Source: Pseudomonadota bacterium (GTDB lineage Bacteria > Pseudomonadota > Gammaproteobacteria > Xanthomonadales > Rhodanobacteraceae). From it: 6,526 nt of DNA. Every line of letters begins with the position of its first letter. The stretch's first letter is position 1. Of the stretch, positions 1 to 6,005 are shown in pieces. The notes under the pieces are model-generated. The model saw nothing but the letters and a program-made list of their open reading frames with translations. It was not told where the DNA came from and did no database searches. The stretch lies in assembly GCA_025351555.1 (NCBI GenBank), contig JANXVS010000290.1:1-6526 (forward strand), read 5' to 3'. A program made the position numbers and the translations under genes.

Positions 1-39
1 ACCGCGTGGGCAACCCCACCCGCATCACTGGAGAAACCG

Positions 40-252
40 ATGAATCAAGACATCATCCAAGGCAAGTGGACGCAACTGAAGGGTTCGCTGAAAACGCAAT
101 GGGGCAAACTCACCGACGATGATCTGAGCCGCGCCGACGGCAATCATCAATATCTTGTCGGCAGACTGCAAGAGCGCTACGGCTGGCAAAAGGACCACGC
201 CGAACGTGAAATTCGCGACTTCGAGCGGACCTTGCATAAAAAGGCCGCGTAA
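40..252 (+). CDS. CsbD family stress-response protein
   Basis: This 70-residue, charged, soluble protein has no signal peptide or membrane segment. Nearly the whole chain is a CsbD-like domain: an N-terminal [20 protein letters not shown] segment, a DDDL turn, a G-x-x-x-x-L-V-G-x-L-Q-x-R-Y-G-W block around residues 34-49, and an acidic-basic helical tail. CsbD-like proteins (E. coli YjbJ is one) are small, abundant, general-stress-induced proteins of unknown biochemical role. The start is fixed by a GGAG at 30-33, six bases before the ATG. A small inverted repeat (GTGGG/CCCAC, 6-19) lies in the leader, but the window edge hides the promoter. The gene is convergent with the peroxiredoxin and shares its terminator hairpin. 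The family call is secure; the function is not known beyond stress association. Confidence 0.93.
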   Translation: MNQDIIQGKWTQLKGSLKTQWGKLTDDDLSRADGNHQYLVGRLQERYGWQKDHAEREIRDFERTLHKKAA

Positions 253-260
253 CCCACAGA

Positions 261-305
261 TGCGACAACAAACGGGCCGCTCGAGCGGCTCGTTTGTTCG
301 TTGCA
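261..305. terminator. Bidirectional terminator hairpin between convergent genes
   Basis: Positions 267-280 (AACAAACGGGCCGC) pair with 285-298 across a TCGA loop, giving 14 bp with one G-U pair. Skipping one bulged base (C299), six further pairs form between 261-266 and 300-305. The hairpin starts 8 bases after the CsbD stop and ends directly before the peroxiredoxin stop codon (306-308), so it sits at the 3' end of both transcripts. No long U-tract follows in either direction, although the stem base is A/T-rich. Termination in both directions is inferred from position and stability. Confidence 0.75.
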
Positions 306-848
306 TCAGCCGTGCGCTTGCTTCAGCGCGGCCAGATCGGCGAGTACCTGCGCGGAATTTTCCTTCGGATCAACATCTTTGTAGTGCTTGGCGATCTTGC
401 CTTGCGGATCGACCAGGAAGGTTTCGCGCCGCGCATAGGTAAACGTCAGATGCGAAGTCAGAACACCGTAGTCCTTGGCGGTCGACTTGCTGCTGTCGGC
501 CAGCAGCGGAAATGGCACATGATATTTCTCGGCAAACTTCGCGTGCGATTTCACGTCGTCCAGACTCACGCCCAGCACTTGGGCCCCAGCCTTGTGCAGT
601 TTGTGTACATCATCGCGAAAGGTGCAGACCTCGGTGGTGCAGCCGGGGGTGTCGTCTTTCGGGTAAAAGTATAAAACGACCCACTGTCCGTGATACTTCG
701 CGAGCGTGTGCCACTCACCTTTCTGGTCCTGCAACTTGAAATCCGGCGCCGCCTGACCATCTTGTGGAGCGGTCGCGGCTTCGTCCGCGGCGAAAGCCGC
801 CGGAATCAGCAGCGCAAACATCGATAGCAGCATAAGCCAGCGTCGCAT
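306..848 (-). CDS. bcp: Exported BCP/PrxQ-type peroxiredoxin
   Basis: The 180-residue protein is a thiol peroxidase that reduces hydrogen peroxide and organic hydroperoxides using a reactive cysteine. Visible features are a peroxiredoxin N-strand (APDFKLQDQKG, about 34-44) and the active-site block FYPKDDTPGCTTEVCTFRD. In that block C70 is the expected peroxidatic cysteine and C75 the resolving cysteine, the CX4C arrangement of atypical 2-Cys BCP/PrxQ enzymes. Conserved T67 and R141 complete the active site. The N-terminus (RRW, then about 16 hydrophobic residues ending AFA-A) looks like a Sec signal peptide cut near residue 20, so the mature enzyme should be periplasmic. Many BCP homologues are cytosolic, so the export signal is notable. 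The start is supported by GAGGT at 854-858, five bases before the ATG. Its reductant is not encoded next to it; the thioredoxin-fold protein at 3203-4504 is a possible but unproven partner. Confidence 0.93.
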   Translation of the reverse strand: MRRWLMLLSMFALLIPAAFAADEAATAPQDGQAAPDFKLQDQKGEWHTLAKYHGQWVVLYFYPKDDTPGCTTEVCTFRDDVHKLHKAGAQVLGVSLDDVKSHAKFAEKYHVPFPLLADSSKSTAKDYGVLTSHLTFTYARRETFLVDPQGKIAKHYKDVDPKENSAQVLADLAALKQAHG

Positions 849-1014
849 GGTTCACCTCGTTTGAGAACGGCAGATTTACGGAAATCGCAGCATACGCCTA
901 TGGATTGCGCGATGCCGCAACGGTGTCCCATGCGACCGGAGGCACACGCCAAATCTTGCATACCTTGGCGCCAAACGGGATAGTCCGAATAGCCAATTCA
1001 ACGGAGCACGCATC

Positions 1015-1671
1015 ATGACCCGCCACCTAGCCATATCCGATCGCATCGAAGCCTACGTCCTGGCGCATACGCACGAAAGTGAGGTCGCGCGACGCCTGCG
1101 CGCAGAGACCGCGACGTTGCCGCAGGCCGGAATGCAGATCGGCCCGGATCAGGCCGCGTTCCTGGCCCTGCTCGTGCGTAGCATCGGCGCGCAACGCTGC
1201 CTCGAGATCGGCACGTTTACCGGCTATAGCGCGCTGACGGTCGCTTCCGCGCTGCATGCGAACGGCAAGCTGGTTTGCTGCGATATCAGCGAGGAATGGA
1301 CAGCCATTGCGCGTCGCTATTGGCGGGACGCCGGCGTCGCGGCACGCATCGAAATGCGCCTCGCGCCCGCGCTCGTCACTCTGCGCGATCTACTCGCACG
1401 CGATGGCGAAGGCAGCTACGACTTCGCGTTTATCGATGCCGATAAATCCGGCTACGACAGCTATTACGAAGCTTGCCTGAAATTGCTGCGCCCGGGCGGT
1501 CTGATCGCGCTCGACAATATGCTGTGGTCCGGCCGCGTTGCCGACGCGCAACAGCACGATACCGACACCGATGCCATCCGCACGCTCAACGCAAAAATTC
1601 ATGCCGATGCGCGCATCGACGCGGCCTTGCTCACCGTTGGCGATGGCGTGATGGTCGTGCGCAAACGCTGA
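1015..1671 (+). CDS. Class I SAM-dependent O-methyltransferase (caffeoyl-CoA/catechol OMT-like)
   Basis: The 218-residue cytosolic enzyme transfers a methyl group from S-adenosylmethionine to a hydroxyl on a small, probably catechol-like, substrate. Motif I (CLEIGTFTGYSAL, 62-74) is the SAM-binding loop, and the acidic D90 after LVCC ends strand 2. FIDADKSGYDSYYE (139-152) and GGLIALDNMLWSGRV (161-175) are the hallmark blocks of the caffeoyl-CoA OMT family. D141, D167 and N168 have the 26-residue spacing of that family's divalent-metal ligands. Length matches bacterial members. The start is chosen from GGAG at 1003-1006, eight bases before the ATG. The gene stands alone: it is divergent from the peroxiredoxin across 166 bp and convergent with the lipoprotein gene 40 bp downstream. 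The actual substrate cannot be read from the sequence, and bacterial homologues are often promiscuous. Confidence 0.93.
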   Translation: MTRHLAISDRIEAYVLAHTHESEVARRLRAETATLPQAGMQIGPDQAAFLALLVRSIGAQRCLEIGTFTGYSALTVASALHANGKLVCCDISEEWTAIARRYWRDAGVAARIEMRLAPALVTLRDLLARDGEGSYDFAFIDADKSGYDSYYEACLKLLRPGGLIALDNMLWSGRVADAQQHDTDTDAIRTLNAKIHADARIDAALLTVGDGVMVVRKR

Positions 1672-1711
1672 CATCGGCGGCAGTTGGCCCATGAGCGCTG
1701 CGAGTGGATAA

Positions 1712-2455
1712 CTACTTCTTCGGCTTGCCCGGCAACTTCGAAGAATCGTAACCCCCAACTTCAAACACGACGGTTTTGTCGCCCGCATCCTTGAGTGTCA
1801 CATCGATGGCGACATTTTTCGCTTTTTCCAATTTTGCGATAAACCCCTTGTCGTCGTCGATGAACAGCGCGGGCTCGCCGGTCGGCGGAATCGTCGCCTT
1901 CATGCGCAGCGCCGGCGCGTCATCGAAACGCACGGGCAAGGTCACGCAGCCCTTGCGGCAATCGAACGTCGCGTTGTCGAGCAGCAGATACACGCTCTGA
2001 CCCCATTGTGGATGCTGGCGCAGCACCAGGCGCAGGCGTTTGGCGTTCTTTAAGTCCGTACTGTCGATTGGCTGCTTGCTGGCGATGGCTGCGGTGTATT
2101 GCGTGCCGGCAGCTTCGGGCACGGCGTTGTATGCCCACTGTCGCATCAGCCGTCGCGTTTCCAGCTGATTCGCCGCTTTCGCGCGCACCTCGCCCAGGGT
2201 TTGCTGCACCTGGGCCGCGGCGACGGTACCCGGATATTTTTTCAGCAGTTCGTCACCCAGCGTCGTCGCCAGATCCCAGCTGCTGCTCGCGCGCATCTGG
2301 CCATAGAGCTTGAGCGCGTTGTCCGCTTTCGCTTCGTTCGCGACCTTCGCCGTTGCCGCCACATCGACTGGCGGTGCCGGACCGCCACCCGAACAGGCAA
2401 CCAGCAGAGCTGTGCTCAGCACGAGGCAACGCAGAAACGGAATTCGTGGCAGCAT
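1712..2455 (-). CDS. Uncharacterised lipoprotein with C-terminal CxxxC domain
   Basis: This is a 247-residue predicted lipoprotein. A basic, hydrophobic N-terminus ends in a lipobox (LVAC, 18-21), so C21 would be lipidated after signal peptidase II cleavage. Serine at +2 is compatible with outer-membrane sorting. A Gly/Pro/Ala-rich linker follows. Residues about 45-125 are alpha-helical, with a TPR-like look (WDLATTLGDELLKKYPG). Residues 155-235 look like a beta-rich domain, with FDCRKGC (C166 and C170), VRFDD, LFIDDDKGFIAKLEKAK and VVFEVGGYD. I recall this pattern (C-x3-C, RFDD, FI-D-FiakL-KAK, F-v-Gy) from uncharacterised proteobacterial envelope proteins but know no function for it. No good SD precedes the ATG, so the start rests on the signal peptide. 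It lies 50 bp downstream of the DUF4124 gene on the same strand, a plausible two-gene operon. Confidence 0.85.
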   Translation of the reverse strand: MLPRIPFLRCLVLSTALLVACSGGGPAPPVDVAATAKVANEAKADNALKLYGQMRASSSWDLATTLGDELLKKYPGTVAAAQVQQTLGEVRAKAANQLETRRLMRQWAYNAVPEAAGTQYTAAIASKQPIDSTDLKNAKRLRLVLRQHPQWGQSVYLLLDNATFDCRKGCVTLPVRFDDAPALRMKATIPPTGEPALFIDDDKGFIAKLEKAKNVAIDVTLKDAGDKTVVFEVGGYDSSKLPGKPKK

Positions 2456-2505
2456 GCGGCGGAATTGGTGAGAGTCGAAGCGCGCAACGATAACCGATTC
2501 TGCGG

Positions 2506-3075
2506 CTAACGGCAGGGATCGTGACCCAAGTTGCGCTCGTAGGTGGAAACCTCCTCGTCATGTTCGCGGCCAGCGCGGCCGATGGCACCGGCACGATGCA
2601 TCTGCACACAGGCTTCGTCATGCGGAATCGCATGCGCCGAGACGCTCACCGACGCGCTGCTGGCGCGCCCTTTTCCACGTTTTCCATGACCACCATCGGC
2701 CGCCGCGATGGAACGCGGACAGCCGCCGTGCCGATAGAACACTTCGCCGTCGCTGGCGCGGCATTCGTAGGACGGGGCCTGCCGGGGTTCTGCCCGGGCG
2801 ACTCCCGGACTGCGCGACGCGGTGCGTTCACTGCGTCGCACCACAGCATATTGCGGCGCGGCTGCATGGGCAGGTGCAGGCGCGATCACCAGCATCGTTT
2901 GCTGCTGCGCGGCTGCGCAGGGTTGCGACTGGTAGGCGATGTCGCCTTGCGCATTGGTGCATTTGTATACCGATTCAGCGCGCACGCCGGCGACCAGGCC
3001 GAGCAGCAACAGCATCAGCACCCATTCATGCCAGCGCATGCTGCGACCGTGTGCCTCGAATTGAATCTTGTTCAT
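2506..3075 (-). CDS. Secreted DUF4124-containing protein with duplicated Cys motif
   Basis: From the ATG at 3075 the protein has 189 residues. The open frame extends upstream to 3144, but 3075 is preferred because GGGAGGG lies 8 bases ahead and the signal peptide then falls near the N-terminus: hydrophobic core about 18-30, cleavage after VRA at residue 33. The mature protein opens with a DUF4124-type motif, YKCTNAQGDIAYQSQPC (37-53). A second copy, YECRASDGEVFYRHGGC (103-119), repeats the same Y-x-C-x4-G-x3-Y-x4-C spacing without a gap. Between them is an Ala/Pro/Arg-rich, low-complexity linker. The tail is basic and Gly/Ser/Ala-rich, then has C156 and C188. Six mature cysteines suggest disulfides in the envelope. 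DUF4124 proteins are common in proteobacterial envelopes and lack an assigned function. The gene is divergent from the thioredoxin-fold gene and probably co-transcribed with the lipoprotein gene. Confidence 0.85.
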   Translation of the reverse strand: MNKIQFEAHGRSMRWHEWVLMLLLLGLVAGVRAESVYKCTNAQGDIAYQSQPCAAAQQQTMLVIAPAPAHAAAPQYAVVRRSERTASRSPGVARAEPRQAPSYECRASDGEVFYRHGGCPRSIAAADGGHGKRGKGRASSASVSVSAHAIPHDEACVQMHRAGAIGRAGREHDEEVSTYERNLGHDPCR

Positions 3076-3083
3076 TGACCCAG

Positions 3084-3090
3084 CCCTCCC
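3084..3090 (-). promoter_or_regulatory. Ribosome binding site fixing the DUF4124 gene start
   Basis: On the minus strand this reads GGGAGGG, eight bases before the ATG at 3075. The longer candidate start at 3144 and the later ATG at 3039 have no comparable site at a workable distance, so this motif decides the start. Confidence 0.7.
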
Positions 3091-3151
3091 GTGAATAGCG
3101 CCATCTTCGGTTCCGGGCGCGGCGGAAACCATCGCCAATCCCACTCGCGTG

Positions 3152-3172
3152 TTGTAGGAATTGCCCTACAAT
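3152..3172 (+). promoter_or_regulatory. Inverted repeat overlapping a -10-like box of the thioredoxin-fold gene
   Basis: A perfect 7-base inverted repeat, TTGTAGG (3152-3158) and CCTACAA (3165-3171), is separated by six bases. Its right arm overlaps TACAAT (3167-3172), a five-of-six match to the sigma-70 -10 consensus. Transcription from there would give a leader of about 24 bases before the ATG at 3203. No good -35 is visible at 16-18 bp spacing. A dimeric regulator bound here would cover the core promoter. It lies in the divergent region shared with the DUF4124 gene, 77 bases upstream of that gene's start. The operator role is inferred; I cannot name the regulator. Confidence 0.4.
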
Positions 3173-3202
3173 GCGGCCTCGCCTGCCTTCGTCGGACTTG
3201 CC

Positions 3203-4504
3203 ATGAAAAACCTTCTGATCACCCTTGCGCTGCTCGCCTTCGGTGGGGCGCAGGCGGCTGAACCCGCGCCGGCGCAGACGGTCGATGCCGCGCTGGCGCA
3301 GGCGCAACGCGAGCAGCGGCCGCTGCTGATCGATTTCAGCGCGGTGTGGTGTTACTCCTGTTACTACATGGCCACGCATGTGTTGAACGGGCAGGAATGG
3401 CAAGCGCTCGAGAAGCGTGCCCTCGTCGTCGCGGCCGATGCCGATTCTCCGGACGGCGCGCACTGGATGGAAAAACTCAAGGTGAAGGCTCTGCCCGCCT
3501 ACGTGGTGCTCAAAGCCGATGGCAGCGAATTGGGACGCATCCTTGCCGAGCAGTCGCGGGCGGCGTTCTATCCGCATATAAACGCGATCCTCGGCGGCGG
3601 CGATGCGCTGGATGCGCTCAAGGCCAAAGCCAAGGCGGGGTCAACGCCCGCGATCGCCGACGTGCTGTCTGGCTACCTTGCGCGCGATCAGGTGCCGCAG
3701 GGCCTGGACTGGTACGCGGCGCTGCCCGCCGAACGTCGCAAATCCGCAAGTACAGATACCAACGTCACACTTTGGCTCGATCGTTTACAAATGGAAAAAG
3801 CGGCAAAAGATAAAAATAATGCGGTATGCGTAACTGCCGCGACCAAGGTGCTCGCCGGCAAGGTCGGCTGTGATCGCTACTACGTGCTCGAAAGCCTGAT
3901 CGAGTGCAGCGACAAGCTGCCGACCGGCCAGCGCAAACCTCTGCTAGAGGCGCAGCGACCGGCGCTGGATGAGTTGCTGTCGAAACAGGTATTTGTCCAG
4001 CCGCCGGTTTGCGCCGATCAACGCACGGCCGTAATCGTCGCGGCCGATCTGGATGCGGCGGTCGGCGACAAGGCCGGCGAAACCGCGGTGCTGGATCATG
4101 CCATCGCCGACGCACGCCAGCGTCTGGGCAACGATCTGACCAAGGATCGCAATCTCGCTGACAACTTGCGTGTGTTTCTGGTTCGCGCCAAACGCATGGA
4201 TGAAGTCGATGCGCTGATGCCCAAGCTGATGGCCGCGTACCCTGACGATTACGTCTACGCCTATCGCTACGGCCGCAGTCTGCTCGAACGCGGCAAGCCG
4301 GCCGAGGCGTTGCCGTATCTGGAACAGGCCGCGGACAAGGCGTTCGGCGTTAACCGCCTGACTGTCGCGACACTGCGCGTGAAGGCGTTGCTTGCACTGA
4401 ATCGCAAGGCGGATGCGGAAAAAGTCGTCTCCGATACGCTGAAGGAAAATGGCCCTTGGTTCCCCGAGCTGGCGGCGAAGCTGAAGGCAACGCTCAAGTC
4501 GTAG
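3203..4504 (+). CDS. Exported thioredoxin-fold protein with TPR-like C-terminus
   Basis: From the ATG at 3203 this is a 433-residue protein. The frame is open from a TTG at 3161, but that codon lies inside the inverted repeat and -10-like box. The ATG instead starts a clean Sec signal peptide (MKNLLITLALLAFGGAQA, cut near 18), so the protein should be periplasmic. Residues about 25-130 form a thioredoxin fold. The redox centre WCYSC (C50, C53) follows strand LLIDFSAV, and the cis-proline loop is KALPAYVVL (P98). The layout resembles the DsbD C-terminal/Thioredoxin_7 type, implying disulfide reduction or thiol transfer. The middle (150-300) is helical with four more cysteines (C209, C223, C235, C270). 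Residues about 345-430 look like TPR repeats (YAYRYGRSLLERGKPAEALPYL), suggesting a protein partner. The SD is weak (GGA at 3194-3196). An AT-rich patch covers residues 195-210. The specific substrate is unknown. Confidence 0.9.
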   Translation: MKNLLITLALLAFGGAQAAEPAPAQTVDAALAQAQREQRPLLIDFSAVWCYSCYYMATHVLNGQEWQALEKRALVVAADADSPDGAHWMEKLKVKALPAYVVLKADGSELGRILAEQSRAAFYPHINAILGGGDALDALKAKAKAGSTPAIADVLSGYLARDQVPQGLDWYAALPAERRKSASTDTNVTLWLDRLQMEKAAKDKNNAVCVTAATKVLAGKVGCDRYYVLESLIECSDKLPTGQRKPLLEAQRPALDELLSKQVFVQPPVCADQRTAVIVAADLDAAVGDKAGETAVLDHAIADARQRLGNDLTKDRNLADNLRVFLVRAKRMDEVDALMPKLMAAYPDDYVYAYRYGRSLLERGKPAEALPYLEQAADKAFGVNRLTVATLRVKALLALNRKADAEKVVSDTLKENGPWFPELAAKLKATLKS

Positions 4505-4522
4505 AACCGCTTGCGCAACGCG

Positions 4523-5404
4523 TTAGGGATGTTCGGCTTCCACATGCACGCGTTCGCGCCGGATCAGATACAGGCCGCTGGCGATGATCACCGCCGCACC
4601 GACCAGGGTGATCGTATCCGGCAACGTGTGCCAGAAAACCCAGTCGAGAATGATGCCCCAGACGAGCGCGGTGTATTCGAGCGGCGCGATCCGCGACGCG
4701 GCGGCGCGTTTGAACGCATCGGTAATCGCATACTGGCCGACGGCGCCGGTGACGCCGAGCGCGGCGAGCACGCGCCAATCCGCTGACTGCATCGGCAACC
4801 ACTCACGCCAGGCAAGCGCGCTGGCGAATACGCTGGTCATCATCAGCATCCAGAACACCATGCTTTGGGTCGAGTCGCTGCGCCCGAGCACGCGCACGGC
4901 GATCGCCGAGATCGCATAGCCGGTGGCGGATATCAGCACCGCCAAGCCTGCCAACGTAACCACGCCGGCGCCAGTCGGCCGCAACACGATCAGGGTTCCG
5001 CAAAAACCCAACAGGATCGCCGTCCAGCCGCGCCAGTCGACGTGCTCGCGCAACACCAGCGCCGCCAGCGCGGTGATGATCAGCGGCGCGATGAAAAACA
5101 GCGCGTACGTTTCGGCCAGCGGCAGACTGCGCAGCGCATAGGCGAACGCGGACAACATGACGATCGACAGCACGCCGCGCAGCAGATGCAGCGGCCAGCG
5201 CACGTGCAAGAGTTGACGCGCACCGCCAGCGAACACTACCCACAGTGCCACCAGCGGCAGCGATGACAATCCGCGCAGCGCAGCAACCTGCATCGGCGGA
5301 TAGTGCTGACTCAACGCCTTCAGGCAGGCGTCCATCAATGAGAACGTGGCGACCGCGAGCAGCATCGACAACATTCCGCGTAGATTGTTTGGGGACGATG
5401 GCAC
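4523..5404 (-). CDS. EamA/DMT-superfamily inner-membrane permease
   Basis: About 293 residues with the ten hydrophobic segments of the drug/metabolite transporter superfamily, built as two EamA halves. The first half ends with PLAETYALFFIAPLIITALA and LREHVDW; the second with APLEYTALVWGIILDWVFWH and the LVGAAVIIASGLYLIRRE helix. Members export amino acids, nucleotides, drugs or other metabolites; the substrate here is unknown. The start is uncertain. The frame is open from GTG at 5461, which would overlap the transposase 3' end by 23 bases and add an Arg-rich leader (RIRIRLSRLYREYR) unlike the family. I choose the GTG at 5404 (VPSSPNNLRGML), which has a partial SD (GAG) six bases upstream; ATG 5374 is a further option. 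The IS lies immediately upstream in the same orientation, so the native promoter is probably displaced. The stop is only 18 bp from that of the convergent thioredoxin-fold gene. Confidence 0.88.
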   Translation of the reverse strand: MPSSPNNLRGMLSMLLAVATFSLMDACLKALSQHYPPMQVAALRGLSSLPLVALWVVFAGGARQLLHVRWPLHLLRGVLSIVMLSAFAYALRSLPLAETYALFFIAPLIITALAALVLREHVDWRGWTAILLGFCGTLIVLRPTGAGVVTLAGLAVLISATGYAISAIAVRVLGRSDSTQSMVFWMLMMTSVFASALAWREWLPMQSADWRVLAALGVTGAVGQYAITDAFKRAAASRIAPLEYTALVWGIILDWVFWHTLPDTITLVGAAVIIASGLYLIRRERVHVEAEHP

Positions 5405-5436
5405 ACGATACTCGCGGTAGAGTCGCGACAGTCTAA

Positions 5437-5454
5437 TTCTAATTCGCGTTAGAA
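5437..5454. repeat. Short AT-rich inverted repeat at the transposase stop
   Basis: TTCTAA (5437-5442) and TTAGAA (5449-5454) are inverted around TTCGCG, spanning the transposase TAG stop (5439-5441). A tandem CTAATT CTAATT overlaps it at 5433-5444. It lies in the IS terminal region and could be a transposase-binding subterminal site or part of the terminal repeat. It is too short and AT-rich to be a convincing terminator. Confidence 0.35.
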
Positions 5455-6005
5455 AGTGCACTAATTATCCACTCCCACCCGCAAATGGATTTTACCGTTT
5501 GGCGATCGGCTTCCAGCGCCAGTAGGCCGACAATGAGTTGGTCTTCGAGTGCATCCAGACTCTCGAAGGCGCGATTGTGGAAGTGTTTCTCGCGCAACTC
5601 ATCCCACACATGCTCGACGGGATTGAGCTCGGGCGAATACGGCGGCAGGTTTAGCAGGTGCAGGTTTTCTGGAATCGCCATGGTCTGACTTTTGTGCCAG
5701 CCGGCGCCATCGAGCACCATGACGATATTTTCGTCGGGATGGCGTGTGGCCACCTCGGCGAGAAAGACTTCCATGCATTGGCCATTGACCGCAGGCAGCA
5801 CCAGCGAATCCAGATCGCCGTCCTGCACGCTGACGGCGGCGTACGCATAGACATACTCGTGTGTGAGCATGGCCGATACGGTGGGCCGGAGCGGTCGTTT
5901 TGCCCAGCAGTAGCGACAATCGCTGATTCGACCGAAACGCGCCTCGTCTTGAAACATCAGGCGCAATGGGCGCGTAACCGGAAAGGCGTTCAACGCTTCT
6001 GCCAC
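5439..6005 (-). CDS. IS630-family transposase, DDE catalytic part (orfB)
   Basis: This 188-residue frame holds the RNase H-like catalytic core that cuts and joins IS ends. Visible motifs are FQDEARFGRI with D20, MVLDGAGWHKS with D99, and LPPYSPELNPVEHVWDEL with E131, the expected DDE triad. There are 31 residues between the second D and the E. That is three fewer than the common DD34E spacing but, as I recall, typical of the GAGWHKS/NPVE subgroup. The frame can begin at GTG 6005, but no SD is evident, and the preceding in-frame residues (KLPGL) read on naturally from the upstream frame. It overlaps orfA by 16 bases in the -1 frame. A frameshift at the A8 run would give one protein of about 355 residues, near normal IS630 transposase length. 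The domain is therefore probably made only as a fusion. Confidence 0.85.
   Translation of the reverse strand: MAEALNAFPVTRPLRLMFQDEARFGRISDCRYCWAKRPLRPTVSAMLTHEYVYAYAAVSVQDGDLDSLVLPAVNGQCMEVFLAEVATRHPDENIVMVLDGAGWHKSQTMAIPENLHLLNLPPYSPELNPVEHVWDELREKHFHNRAFESLDALEDQLIVGLLALEADRQTVKSICGWEWIISALSNAN

Noticed and set aside
965..974. Perfect palindrome TTGGCGCCAA upstream of the methyltransferase
   Set aside because: Ten-base palindromes are expected several times by chance in a window this size, and no second copy or promoter alignment supports it.
956..984. Possible promoter TTGCAT-17-GATAGT for the methyltransferase
   Set aside because: The -35 matches only three of six consensus bases and the -10 four of six; not distinguishable from background.
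2521..3078. 185-residue open frame on + across the DUF4124 gene
   Set aside because: It is antisense to a gene with a signal peptide, SD and family motif. Its translation is rich in Arg/His/Ala without recognisable domains, as expected from GC-rich antisense frames.
3161..3202. TTG start at 3161 extending the thioredoxin-fold protein by 14 residues
   Set aside because: It lies within the inverted repeat and -10-like box, lacks an SD, and would bury the signal peptide behind an unlikely leader.
4505..4522. Terminator between the convergent thioredoxin-fold and permease genes
   Set aside because: The 18-base gap holds only a short TTGCGCAA palindrome without a usable stem or U-tract.
4803..5243. 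146-residue minus-strand frame inside the permease
   Set aside because: It is an out-of-frame shadow of the EamA gene, with Arg/Ala-rich composition and no motif.
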